Source of the DNA: Hermetia illucens
Taxonomy: Eukaryota; Arthropoda; Insecta; Diptera; Stratiomyidae
Assembly (NCBI RefSeq): GCF_905115235.1
Contig: NC_051849.1
Location: 41,343,017-41,407,016, forward strand
Reading direction: 5' to 3'
Length of the DNA: 64,000 nucleotides
In this document: positions 1-11,390 of the stretch, one piece after another
How the letters are laid out: each line of letters opens with the position of its first letter
How positions within the stretch are numbered: the stretch's first letter is position 1
Translations under genes and position numbers: made by a program
Notes under the pieces: model-generated
The model's input: the letters and a program-made list of their open reading frames with translations, nothing else
Database searches by the model: none
Told to the model about the DNA's origin: nothing

Positions 1-1335
1 TTAGAAGGCCAAAGGAGGATGGACATCACGCAGGGAGTAGCACAGGGATCCATCCTAGGGCCGGACCTCTGGAACGCTTACTTCGATGGTCTGCTGAGAC
101 TCGATATGCCCGAAGAGTCACGCCTGGTCGGTTATGCAGACGACGTTGCGGCACTTGTTGCCGGACGCACTGTTCAACAGGAGCAAAGCAGACTTGGCAT
201 ATTGATGCAACGGGTAAGCGGACTGCTCACGATTTCAGCCGGAAGGAGAAACCCAACCCTGCGTCCCATATCGATCGGCAAGTTGACTATAGAGTCAAAA
301 CCAGCGGTTAAATACCTTGGTTTAATGCTCGACTCGAAGATGAGCTTCTTCGAGCAAATCAAGGCAGCAGTGGACAGGGCCCAGTTGCAGCCTATTGGGG
401 GCCCTATATCTACTAGGAGACGTCTTCTTATGGGCGCAGGCAGTTCTGCTCTATGGCGCGAAGGTATGGGCTGATTCCCTTGACAAGGAGATGCATCGTA
501 AGCGCCTTGCTCAAGTGCAAAGGCTGGGAGCTTTGTGAGTGGCGTCTGCTTATGGCACCGTCTCCGAACCAGCCGTGATGGTGATCCCGGGAGTGATCCC
601 CGTTGCCCTCCTTCCCAAGGAGCGCAAAGCTATATTCCGCCGTAAGGGCGAGAACTTCAGAGAGGTGGCTTCCCGTGAAGAACGTCAATAGACCCTTACC
701 GAGTGGCAAAATAAGCCAAGTAGCAGATGGGCTGCGCGGCTCATCCACAATTTAGACCCGTGGTTGAACCGAACGCACGATGAGATTGATTACTTCCTTG
801 CCCAACTTCTAAGCGGTCATGGAGTCTTACCTGCAGAGGATTGGGAAAGCGCGATCTCCTGATTGTGTGTTCTACAATGGAGTGGCGGATGACTCTGTAT
901 ACACCTTTTTCTCTTGCGAAAGGTGAGACGGCTTTCGTCAGGTGCTTTATGCAAACACAGGGGAGCTCTCTTGCGACAACATTGGTGCTCAGAGGTGGCG
1001 GTGAGGAAGACGGGCGGCAACCCTGTTGGCCCAACCAAGACTAAGTGGCCGAGGAGAACCTCCATAGTTGTAGCACCGGGTTGAGGTTGAACTCGATCGG
1101 CGGAGGAATCGAACGGTAAGGGGTTCTCTAAACTAACAACTCCCTTCCACCCCTCGCCTCCCGTTATTGAATTCCCTGACTTGAAGGCTCCCAAACCCGA
1201 GAGCGGGAAAACTAGCCGGAAGTAATGTTTGAAACGGTTCCAGGCAAGTTCTCTGATGGCAAGGAGGTGTTTAGTTAGTAGTCCGATAGCGTGCTGTTGC
1301 GGGAGTCCAATACTCAATGCGGAAACGCATTCACA
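1..1335 (+). mobile_element. R1-clade LINE (family B), 3' part of ORF2 plus 3' UTR
   Basis: This is the 3' end of a non-LTR retrotransposon that enters the window from the left. The frame at 19-474 carries reverse transcriptase motif GVAQGSILGP and the catalytic motif LVGYADDV, followed by the thumb signature PAVKYLGLMLD. Similarity to the R1 ORF2 C-terminus continues through broken frames to about 940, including DEIDYFLAQLLSGHG, a match to the YNLTQFLTGHGGYLQ region of the better copy at 18865-20010. The stretch 950-1335 has no coding potential and looks like 3' UTR; its right boundary is approximate. Stops and frame changes show it is a dead copy. It differs clearly from the family A LINE at 15218 but resembles the remnant at 20280-22450. 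Confidence 0.8.
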
Positions 1336-2087
1336 TACCCTACTCCCAAAAAAACAACATTCAAAAATTATCGAAAGTCACTACACACATTCCAACACCC
1401 CCAAGTGTAGCTGTAAATGGGGACTTATCAACGTATGTTTGTATGCTAAAGATATAGTTCTGCACAGTGTTTGGCAAAAACCAATCTGAACTGTTCGTTT
1501 CAATAACTCAGACTTATCAAATCAATGCAGAGATAATACGGTCAAAATTACTCCAGCTCCTGCCGAATTCCCCTGTTCTCATGGATTTATGTCTCCGTTG
1601 TCGGTTTTCTTAGTGATGGGATTCTTCGTTTGCAGATCTCCTTTTCAAAATTATTTGGTTCGTTGAAAGCTGAACCCGTTCAATGCAATTTTCTTCTTTT
1701 CTCTTCTATTCCTCCTTTATTTTGGGATTGCATCAAAATACTCCCCATATTTATATTTAATCAAATAGAGTTAATAATAGTATATTGTTATATTTTAGAA
1801 ATTTACAGGAAGGGCTCTTAAGCTCCTCATAGTAGTACAGACTTGCAGTAATATGCACCACAATATGGAGACGCATATTAGAAAGTTTGATAGAACTCTA
1901 AGTATTATTAATAATGTCATAGATGTACATACATATATCGTATGTTCACTTTTTGTGGAGTTTAAGCCATCCACACAATCTCTTGGTTGTTATTGCTTTT
2001 TATCTTTGATTTTTCAATGAGTCTCTAATTTTATTATCTTCACAGTTAATGCTGTGCAATTGATAAGATTACAGCAGCCAGCCAAAC
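1336..2087. other. Intergenic, no gene seen
   Basis: AT-rich sequence between the LINE remnant and the hairpin repeat. Short open frames here have no recognisable motif. I found no convincing signal-peptide exon for the downstream LRR gene, although such an exon must exist somewhere upstream. Confidence 0.5.
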
Positions 2088-3085
2088 ATGACAAATCGGG
2101 AAACCAGAAGCTGGAGGCTTCAGGTATGAAAGGTTTTGTGTATTTCTTATATAAAGACATTTGAGAGTGCATTTGCCCCATTAGTACCACTTTCGGGTGA
2201 TATTGGACAGCAGCAACAATTTTGACCTATTATGACTTTGTTGGTAAAAGTGCGATCTACACCAAACTTGGTAGAATCATGCTCTATGTTATAGTCTATA
2301 TTACTGCGATTCGTAGTACTAAGATAGGAGGGGACGGGGGTTTGCAGCCAATTGCTAAAAATTATAGTAATATACTATTAATAACCTTATTTGCAAAGAT
2401 ATCGGTATGGAGGGAATTTCGGAGTCTAGGCACCATATAGTGGCAGCCTTTTAATTTTTTTCCAGAGTAGTTTCTGAGAATGTGTCCGTTAAAGAGATGC
2501 TCACTTTCGACCCCCATCTTTCTAACAAATGTCAAAACTAACACCGGTTTCGAAAAGTACTAATCGAGATTTTTCATTTAATACTCCACGTGACTATATT
2601 TGGTGACATACAGTATATAAATATATGCACCCTCCTTTGGCACGTATAAGGACCCCCCCCCCCCTTTAAATTTGACATAAAAGGATGTAACTCACTTTGA
2701 GGGTTCACGGTTTTCACCTCTCTATAAAATTTGGTGTCAATCGCTATAACCGTCTCCGAGAAAAATGCGTGTGATGGACAGACAGTAAACCGATTTAATA
2801 AGGTTTCATGACGACCGGAAGCCGCATTCCGAGTACCGAGAACAAGGCGCTGAAACACAACTATCGTATCGTCGTCATTGAAAAAAGTTAAAGGGAGTGG
2901 AAATTGCCTGTATCGTTTCATTTAAGACACCCTACCATATTAAGGTAGGTATGCATATACATTAAAGCCCTGGTGTCATATGACAACACAAACTGAAAAC
3001 TCTATACCAACAGACGGACAGACAGACGGTTTGTAAACTAATGCTAATAAGGTCTTGATTCATACAAAATTTTAAGAAACACAAC
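2088..3085 (+). repeat. HINE/DINE-1-like non-autonomous repeat, copy 1 (probably two partial units)
   Basis: Starts with the conserved 5' block TCGGGAAACCAGAAGCTGG followed by AAAGGTTTTGTGT, and shares its internal blocks with the copies at 8930, 14127 and 22968. An (RGAC) microsatellite with the following TAATAAGG block occurs at about 2773-2806, and a second RGAC tract with a degenerate end at 3010-3085. This suggests two overlapping or nested units. No protein-coding capacity was seen. It ends about 85 bp before the first recognised exon of LRR gene 1. Confidence 0.6.
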
Positions 3086-3169
3086 AAATCCCTATCACAT
3101 TACTGCCAGATTGTAGGAAAAAGGGAACTAAATTTTACATATTTAATATTTATTTTGCACTTTTTCCAG

Positions 3170-5146
3170 AAGCTTCACTGGAACTGCAACAAGAAGTAAT
3201 CAATTTACAGAAGGTAATGCTTGTTATGTTTCCTCTTGTAATATTGTTTGCATTGGTGGCAATCTCGAGGATGTATCCAATACTCTGCAAAAGGCTACAA
3301 GTTCAGTAAGTAACTCCATAATGGTTCAAATTGTATCTATCTTAAATTCTTCTTTCAGGATGCAGTGTGCTCCAGTGGTTACAATTTGACCATTTATAAC
3401 ACTACTTTCCCTAATTCAACATTACAAGAGAATTGGCTTGCTGGTGATTACAATATTATCAAACTTTATCTCCTGGACGTTAACTTGACAGAAGTTGAGG
3501 CGAAGGCATTTGAGAACTCAGTTTTCAAATATTTGACTGATCTTGAGATATCCAAAGCAAACATTTCCAACTTGCCCAATGGGGTATTTTCAAAACTGCA
3601 ATATTTAGGTAGTTTGAAGCTGGATGCTAGTGTAAGAAACTTTTCTTCAGAATACTTGCAAGGGGTAGCACCCTATATCATACACCTTGACATACACGGA
3701 ATGTCAACGGAAACATCGCCAAAAGCGTTGTTTGGAAGTCTGCCCTTAGAGGGTTTGAAATCGCTGGACTTACGTTATAATAATTTCGGGGATAAAATTG
3801 CAAGTGACAGCTTTGAAAATGTTAAAGCAACTTCTATTCTGTTGTTGGCGTCCTGCAATATTAGTAATTTGCCGGTTGGGGTGTTTGATTCTTTTGCGGA
3901 TGGTTTACAATACTTGGATTTACGAAATAATAACTTAACCACGGTTAGTGGAGACATTTTCGAGCCGCTTATTTCGCTTTACAAATACGTTCAAATTGGT
4001 TTGGGTGGAAATCGCTGGAATTGCAGTCCCAGACTCATTTCACTAGCCAAGCTAATGGAAGAGTTTCCACTCGTATTCGAAGATCAGCTCTATTGTGCAT
4101 CACCGCTAGAACTAGAGGGAATACCTTTGAATTCAAATATTCTATCAAACTTCCTAAACACAACAGGGACTGAGGGCAAAATGAATCGCACAACAAGTAG
4201 AAGTACTTCTGCTACCGACGCTTTTCATGAAAGTACCACCGCAGCTAACATGAAGCCAAATGCAGCATTAACTGAAGTCGTGTGCGGTACAAATGAGAAT
4301 AATGGACACGAAACTGGCAATTCCAACGAAGTGGGGAGTGTTTTAACCATTGAAGATGCGGTGGCTAAATTCAACATCTCCAAAGTGTCAGTCAATAGCG
4401 TGGAAATTATCATCGACGGCAATAGTGAAGACCTCACATTGTTATGGTTCAGTGGCGCTTCCAACAACGAGGGAAATATGGAAAACCATTACAAGGACTA
4501 TAGTTCGGAATGTGCAGAGCTTGGAACGCATAGGTATATTATAAGCGATCTCGAGTTGGGAGTGCTCTACACCATTTGTGTCATTCGGAATGATGATTCT
4601 GAAGTACCACCAATGAGCTGTCAATCCTACTTTGTCGAGATCGAATGCGTCGGAGATGACTGGATTTCACAACTTCCTGGTACTACAATTATGGCCACTT
4701 GTGGAATAGGAATTGCAGCGGCTATGCTTTTAGGCGCCGTTGTAATGTTTTGTGTTGTTCGTTGTTGCCCCACTCTGTTGGAAGGTTGTGACCGAATCGT
4801 GGTTCTTGATAAAAATATAAAGGAGAGGAAGGACAAGGACCCAACGAAAAGGTAACGTTACTGGTAGTTATAATAAATGTACTGGAATCATTGCCTTGCA
4901 TCTAGGTGGAAGATAGCAAAAAAATGCCGTTCCGTTCCCTCGACTTATGAAGTGATCCCCTGCCGCACGTTCACAGCAATTCGGAAAGACAGCATGTATT
5001 TTAAAAGAATTCCTGAACATTCACCACCGCCACTACCCAAGAGGTCGTCCGTAGGAATTGCCTCGGAATTTCCTGCAGAAGGCAACAAATTAAGTTTGGT
5101 GACTGATCTTGATGATGGTTATTTTGTACCTTGTAGCCGCGCTTAG
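3170..5146 (+). CDS. LRR gene 1: single-pass LRR/FN3-like membrane receptor, 5' exon missing
   Basis: Three exons can be read: 3170-3305, 3359-4851 and 4906-5146, with GT-AG introns of 53 and 54 bp. They give about 622 residues; the signal-peptide exon upstream was not found. Exon one carries a cysteine cap (C-X4-C-X3-C then GG). Exon two holds about seven degenerate LRRs with phrases such as LKSLDLRYNNF and LQYLDLRNNNL. It continues with an LRR C-terminal cap (GGNRWNCSPRL), a short Ser/Thr-rich stalk, an FN3-like module (LTLLWFSGAS, LELGVLYTICVIRND) and a transmembrane helix at about nt 4690-4770. The last exon encodes the cytoplasmic tail with TYEVIPC, SPPPLPKR and GYFVP. Many NXT/S sites suggest an extracellular glycoprotein. 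LRR-FN3-TM order resembles fly windpipe or vertebrate LRIT/FLRT proteins, but I do not assign orthology. It is the most divergent of the three paralogues. Confidence 0.85.
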
Positions 5147-5299
5147 GGATATTGGAACCAATTTCTTTTCTTCGAAAGTATTAATACAGATTCAATGTAT
5201 GTTTTTAACAACTAAAAGTACAGTCTGAGACAAAGAATGATGTTTATTTGATTGTAGACCGGAAACTCGTGGGTATTTCTTAAGGTTTGTTCACATTTT

Positions 5300-5305
5300 A
5301 ATAAA
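5300..5305 (+). terminator. Possible poly(A) signal of LRR gene 1
   Basis: AATAAA about 155 nt after the stop codon of LRR gene 1. It is the first canonical hexamer downstream. The two paralogues have AATAAA at a similar distance. Confidence 0.5.
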
Positions 5306-5439
5306 AAAGCAAGCGTTTGCATGTAGAGATCCATGAGGAGTGTCTGTATATATGGATCTAGACAATGAGACAGTCTAGGACTTTTCGTTCATACACACTT
5401 GAATGTCTTGTTCCTCAATTGTCAAATATAGCAAACCTT

Positions 5440-6180
5440 ACTACGATCATTGCTTAATCATCAGCGGTGGAACAATCGGTGGATTAGACCGACCAGAGTA
5501 AGGAACTCTAGACATCCTCATTTTACACCGAGTTCAAGAAGACTATACATGGGGGAAGCAACTTCAACGTCAAAGAAGAACGGAATCTCATTGTGCACCT
5601 TTCGTGTAGGGACGAAGTATGTAAGTGGTATTGGTGTGTCGATGTCGCTTAGATGTTTTTTCTGTGTATGTTTCTACATCTTATCCAACAGGAAATGGAT
5701 GTATCCGAAAGATTGATTTTGGGTGCATCTACAATACTTATTTCCTCCTCACTTCCTAGGAAAGCAAATATGGATCCATTGATGAAAATATTGGGCGTGT
5801 TTATTTCCACCAACCTTCCCATAGAGGAACTCTGAAGCATCATTCGTTCAGTGATTCCATTAAGATACATTACCATTAATCCGAAATGCATCTTTAACAG
5901 CAGTACAATGTTTGTTGTTATAACTGATGCTGTTACCCGCAAACTGCAACCGCGTGGGCGCTCACCAATGCACTGCATCACATACACGGCACTAACGCAC
6001 TATAGTCTTCTTGACCGAGGTTTACCAATTCGATATCTCTAACATCTGCCTGACTCTCAGGCAGGGTCTGCCACATCTTTTTTTCTACCATAGATATTGC
6101 CCGTCTAAACTTTCCGGCTGGATCATCCATCAAATTAGGTAGTTCACTCAAACCAGTACATTCAGCTGGATTTTATGCAC
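5440..6180 (-). mobile_element. Patchwork of RTE/CFDP2-type LINE fragments
   Basis: On the minus strand, 5457-5530 and 6018-6175 match the 3' end of the LINE lineage best seen at 59676-60155, including its ATCATC-rich terminus. Between them, the plus strand at about 5565-5630 reads KKNGISLCTFRVGTKYV, like the start of an EEP endonuclease domain of another such LINE. The middle (5640-6015) has an open minus frame that I do not recognise. The pieces are badly decayed. Confidence 0.5.
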
Positions 6181-6709
6181 GACTAGGCGGTCACTGTGTC
6201 AAAAAATACTTTTTAGAAGAAAAACGTAGGAGTACCATTTAGCACAGTGCAACAGATAAGGGTAGGTTTTAAACCGGCAAACACCCTCTGTAGAGATCAG
6301 AATAGCAATATGATCAGCGACGCGATTTCAATAAAAGCAAGATATGTTTAGCATTTTCAACACCTCTTGAACCCAATGATGACACATTTCCACTGAACTG
6401 TCATTCCAGATGGTCCAACCGGAGAATAAGTGCCTACACCTCGGACTTTGTGCAAAGCAGAGGCAGCTTTGCTTAAAATAAAATCACATACAGCTCCCAG
6501 AATCAATGGCATCCCAGCGGAGCCCCAAGAACGGGCAATGGTGTTCACCAGTCGAATAAACTAATTAGCAGAATCTATACAACCGAATAAATACTGGTTG
6601 AAAAGTGTAATTTGTCCGGTGTCCAAAAAGAGTGATCATCTGCGTTGCGAAAACTATAGGAATATCTCCTTGATTTTGACATACTTCTGACGAATATAAT
6701 CGAGCAATG
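6181..6709. other. Intergenic, nothing recognised
   Basis: No coding frame with a recognisable motif and no clear repeat match within the window. Confidence 0.4.
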
Positions 6710-7260
6710 ACTGGGAGATTATACAGACAGCTTCATCGAGGAATACCCAGGAGGATTCAGATCTGGATGACCGAAAACAGACCAGATATTCGCAGTTAAG
6801 CAGGTGCTTTAAAAAGTACTGGGAATGGATGCACTAGCTGTTCGTTACTTCTGTGAGGCGTACGATAGTGTAGCTAGTAACACCCTGTACAGAATAATGA
6901 TCGAGTTAAAAACCCCATCGAAGGTATTCCGGAAAGGATTTTGAAACGAGTGCTGAAAGGCAGACCCGAAGGTAACCGACCAAAAGGGAAGCCAAGGAAA
7001 GTCTTTAGATCGTGATAATTGGACGCGATGCATCCAAGAGGCCAAGGCTCGATTCGGAATGTAGTGGCATCGAAATATCCTTTTCTCGCACGCGGCTTCG
7101 AGCTCGTCAGATCGTCTGAATCTTGTAGAGTGAGAGCTTTTACCCTATGGTGGAATGTTTTATTGGAAAAGTTTTTGTAAATTGAAATGGGCTCTGTTGG
7201 TTGCCGACAACTATGAGTGGATTCCATCATAATAGCTGTTATCTGCGTCATTTTCGATCC
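6710..7260 (+). mobile_element. Decayed CFDP2/RTE-type LINE, RT remnants with internal deletion
   Basis: Broken plus-strand frames read EYPGGFRSG, an RT motif, and FCEAYDSVASNTLYRIM, the counterpart of the FxxAYDSxxRxxLY region. They are followed by GRPEGNRPKGKP, the conserved Gly/Pro-rich stretch near the ORF2 C-terminus. Much of the palm and thumb is missing between these blocks, so the copy has an internal deletion. It is related to the copy at 9530-10740. Confidence 0.6.
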
Positions 7261-7589
7261 TAGATGGGAGAAATTATCAACGGTTGGTTTGGTTTCTCTT
7301 ATCTTTATTGTTTTCAGTCGAAGTTGTTATTGTTCGTCCTCATTAATATGAGGCCCAAAATCTCGCTCCGGCTGCCACCTTCTCGCAGCTAATGACAATA
7401 TCGTCGGCATAGGTCAGTAGCTGGGTGAACTTGAAGAGTGCAATGCACATTAAAATTATTGAGGCATTGCATTTGGAGTGAAAAAATTGTCTCAAAAAAT
7501 TTGTCTAGTTATAATGATCATCCAAGGGGCAATTAGCGCCCATTAGGCAACAGTTCAAAACAGGCTTGGGGACAGAATGTCTACCAAGG

Positions 7590-7831
7590 TACAAAAGTTG
7601 AAGCCCTTAGGGAAGTCACCGGAGGAGTACGGAATTTCGGCGGATTCGAGACATATTGTTCGAGACCCTTTATTTGATACCTCACAAGACTATATTTGTT
7701 TCTGCATGCATGGGGATCCCTTAAACCCCCTCCCTTAATCTCACTGTATGTGAGATAATTCACAGGTCCCGCGTTTCGACCGAATTTCGTACCAATAGGA
7801 GCAACGGTCTCTGAGAAGTAGATATGACAGA
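7590..7831 (+). repeat. HINE/DINE-1-like repeat, copy 2 (internal part)
   Basis: Matches the block TTTGATACC(C)CACAAGACTATATT and the following pyrimidine-rich and TCTGAGAA segments of other copies. It stops at a GACAG at 7826-7830, just before a 5'-truncated R1 LINE copy. Confidence 0.55.
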
Positions 7832-7853
7832 TAGGAGACGCAGAAACCTGCGG

Positions 7854-8640
7854 TGCCAAAAATACCACAAGCGACCCAAGTCACGTCTAACCGTACTGCC
7901 AACCTAAAAGCTCTGATCGGAAAGGTGAAGAGAATCCGACGAATTCAGAAAGGAAATCTCATAAGTTAAAAAGAGGCAAAACTGATTGGAATAGTGGAGC
8001 GGCGAAATGGGCTCGCAGTCAGTGGTTTTGTGTGTGCAAAAATAAGTGGTGTATATATATATAGCTACTACACGCTACCAACTTCAACACTGTCTGAATT
8101 CAAGGAAACGCTTGACAATCTTGTTCTCGAAGCAAGGGAATGAAGTCCAAAGGTGATTGCCGGTGACTTCAATGCTTGATCCCTTGAGTGGGGTAGCAGA
8201 GAAATAAATGCAACGGGCCGTGGTTTAGTAGAAGCTTTTGCATATTTGGATATAGTTCTGACCAACGAAGGTGATGTAAACACCTTTTGGAAAGCGGGAT
8301 CTGGCTCCTATATAAACTTGACCTTTATCAGCCCTGTACTGGCGTGTGGTATGCACATGAAACATGAAGGAATGCTTTAGACGGCTCCGTTCGGAAGCTG
8401 ACATAATCCCGTGAGGGAGCTCCTAGGGAATCGTGATGGGGCGATTCAGAGGCCGTTCATCTCAGCGAATCACATGCCTCCTCTTGTTAAAAGTCATGCA
8501 GGAAATCATACCATTACTTTCAAGCCGGCCATCAAATACTTAGGAGTGATGATAGAGAGTAAACACAGTTATAATCAACAAGCGCAGTATGTTTCCAACA
8601 AAGTATCCACTACAACTATGACAATGTTATGGAGAGAAGA
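7854..8640 (+). mobile_element. R1-clade LINE family A, decayed 5'-truncated copy
   Basis: Sequence from 7854 aligns with the full copy from about 16040 (ORF1) and then jumps to the ORF2 endonuclease (8010-8330, matching about 17230-17570). Further segments match 18030-18150 and 19100-19210. It is therefore a copy with large internal deletions and many stops. The left edge sits some 24 nt after the GACAG of a hairpin repeat. Confidence 0.75.
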
Positions 8641-8834
8641 ATTTGAGGCAACATACTTAGTTCTATCCTCAGTAATAAGTCCGTGATCCGGAAAAGTGTG
8701 AAAAAAAGTACAGGTGAACGTCCCCCTTAGTTGGGACAACTTCGCCATGCTGCATCCTACCTAATGACCCCCCGCCCCTCATTACAGAGGTTTAATGCAA
8801 TTGAGCTAGCCCTCCAGCTTGATGGTTCGTTGCG

Positions 8835-8873
8835 GTGGGCTTACAATCCGTTATCCACGGATTGCAAGCCCAC
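8835..8873. repeat. 39-nt inverted repeat (hairpin)
   Basis: Two 16-nt arms, GTGGGCTTACAATCCG and CGGATTGCAAGCCCAC, pair with one mismatch across a 7-nt spacer. It lies between an R1 remnant and a hairpin repeat, in sequence not assigned to either. Confidence 0.7.
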
Positions 8874-8929
8874 AATTCAATGTGGCATTGGCATTTTGTC
8901 TCTTAGGGAGCAACAATTTGACACAAAAA

Positions 8930-9510
8930 GAACTACTTTGATTGACTATAACCTTGTTAACAACAGTAGGATTTCTATCAAATTTTCCCATATAATGCTT
9001 TCTATTAAAACCTATATTACTGCGTCATATCTAACATAAGATCAACTTAAGGGGGTTCGCAGTAAATTTTCAAAGCATAACAATATACTCTTTTTGACTT
9101 TATTTATGCATATATCCTAACTGAGAGTATTTTGAGGCCTAGATGTCATGTGCACGGACCACTATAATTTTTTTCAGATTTTTCGGTTGGGTTGTTTCTG
9201 AGAATGGGTCGTTGTATTAGCTGAACCCTTTCGGACCACCGCATTCCTTCCTTTTGCAATCAGTGTAAACAGCTAATACCTGTTTCAAAAAGTACTAATC
9301 GATACTTTTCATTTGATACATTACATGGCTATACTCGGTGAAAAAATGGTGCACCCCTCTTTTACGTTGGAAGTGAAATTCAATGCCCACCTTGCCAAAA
9401 AACTTCGTGTAAATAGGAGTAACCGTTTCTGAGAAAAGTGCAGGAGAGAGGCAGACAGACGGACAGAGAGTAAATCAATTTTGTTGTTGCAAACAAAATC
9501 TGAATAATGA
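8930..9510 (+). repeat. HINE/DINE-1-like repeat, copy 3
   Basis: Carries the internal blocks of the family (TTGTTAACAA, CTTAAGGGGGTTC, TATTTTGAGGCCTAGAT, TTCTGAGAA) and an RGAC tract at about 9451-9468. The 5' block is missing, and the 3' hairpin is degenerate (TTTTGTTGTTGCAAACAAAA). Confidence 0.6.
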
Positions 9511-9529
9511 TTTAATAGTGGGTGAGTTC

Positions 9530-10740
9530 TAGACCTGAGACGTGGATATTAATCGAAAACTACCTTTTTGTAAAGACGTTCTACAAATCCTTCACGAAAA
9601 TGCTAGAAGAACGAATTAAACTGCAAACCGATAAAACGATTGGTGAATACTAAGAAGTCGACAATTAACCAGCTATTCATAGTCAACCAGATACTAGACA
9701 AATGGTGGGAATTCAATATTGAAGTTAATCAAATATTCGCTGTCTTCAAGCAAACATATGTATTGACCGAAAAGTAATGCTTGACTTGCGGGTTTCATCG
9801 AAACTGGTAAGCCTTACTAGAGTAATAATGTTTCACATAATCGCTCAGGTCAGAATTAATAATAGCCTGACAGATGCGTTTAAGACGAGCGTCGGATTAA
9901 AACAAGGAGATGGGCGGGTACCTCCTGTTCGATTTCGCACTGGAACAAGTTATACGAAAGTTGCCTGTGGGCAGAAAAGACATGCTGCTCTATGAGACCC
10001 TCCAAATGGTCGCAAATACGGACGATATTAACATCATGGGGCGATCTTTCCCATAAGCAAAGAATATTTGTATAAACTTCGACTGAGCAGGAAACAAAGT
10101 TGGTCTACAAATTAGCCAAAACAAAACGGAAATTATGATGCAAGCGAGAAAAATGGCGTCCACCGGACAACTTTGTATACTTAGGTATACAACTGACGAA
10201 AGATGGAAATGAAGTTGGCGAAATAAAACGCCAATTCAGCTCGCATCAGAGCCCTCTACTCGGTTCTTCCGATTCTATACGCCAACTGCATACACATGTG
10301 AAACATGGACTCCAACACAAGCTTCTGAAAAACTGGTTAATAACCTCGGGTGGAAGGTCCTGAGGTGAATAATAAGAGCTAAACGATGAAACGACCAATG
10401 GCGAATCAAATGAAACCTTGAATTGTACCAAATATTTGACGACCTGAAAGTCTCCAGATTAATCAAACTGCGGAAGTTGTATTGGGCTGGTGATGTTCAA
10501 CGTGTGGATAACATTTGGATACCTTAAAGTATATTTGAAGGGAGAGCAGAAGGACGAAGGCCGGTGGAAAACCTCGAAAGCGACGGTAAATTCTGTAGTC
10601 GAAAACAACGCATCGCCCAGCACGTTTTGAAATTGGAGGGTGCAATCGATAGATCAAGATGATTGGAGGAAGAATATCTTGAAGGTTATGCTCCGAATTG
10701 AACTGTAGAGCCTCGACGACCAGCTGAGTGCGCGTTATCG
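9530..10740 (+). mobile_element. CFDP2/RTE-type LINE, reverse transcriptase to 3' end, decayed
   Basis: Broken plus frames follow the ORF2 order of this LINE lineage: KKSTINQLFIVNQILDKWWEFN, then RVSSKLVSLTRVIMFHIIAQV (9785-9850), SVGLKQGDG, NTDDINIMG (the YADD region, changed), a CETWTPTQASEKL block (about 10300) and LRKLYWAGDVQRVD (about 10465-10510). They end with GRAEGRRPVENLES and WRKNILKV. About 1.2 kb of RT and C-terminal domain remain, with no endonuclease. Numerous stops and frame changes mark it as old. Confidence 0.7.
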
Positions 10741-11325
10741 TTTAACACCCTCCACTCTAGGAAAAGAACCGCCACTCAAGGGGATGTCACCGTGATGTTG
10801 ATTACTTCTCCTCCGACCACATTAAAGAAGGTGGGTTCGTTAGCGAAATTGAGCATCTGCGGCTCAGTCTTCTCCAGATATTCCCCATGCCATTATTCTT
10901 GGTATGTTGAATAGCTCTTATGAATGTTTTACTGGGACCTTCTTCCTCGTCCTATCTTCCTGCTGACTTTTTTCGGTTAATTTCATTTTATCGTGTTGTC
11001 ATCACATAGATCATTGTCCAAGCAGTACATTCTTTGGGATACAACAGTGACATTTTGCAATATACACCTACTGACTTAAAGCATGATGATGTCTAGCGAT
11101 CATGCAGCCCTTACAGCTAGGAGTAGTTTCTTCCTAAACTCTTCGCATTGCTTATTATCGTAACTTGATTACAAGGTACTGACGGTGCACACCATGAATT
11201 TTTATCCGATGGTCAGCCAACGAACAAAGAGTAATATTTAGGTGTGGTTGCGAACGAAAGTAACTTCTTCACAAGAGTATACAAAAACTTCACCAGAGAT
11301 TCACCCACAAATTAATTCATAGAAA
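10741..11325. other. Intergenic, nothing recognised
   Basis: Mixed-composition sequence downstream of the DM4/12 gene (which is on the minus strand). No exon or known element could be supported. Confidence 0.4.
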
Positions 11326-11331
11326 TTTATT
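11326..11331 (-). terminator. Possible poly(A) signal of the minus-strand DM4/12 gene
   Basis: AATAAA on the minus strand, about 60 nt past the TGA at 11393-11391. Confidence 0.6.
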
Positions 11332-11390
11332 TGAATTCACAAAAACGGTAAATAGTAATATCAAAGACAGTCATCACCACATTAATTCTG

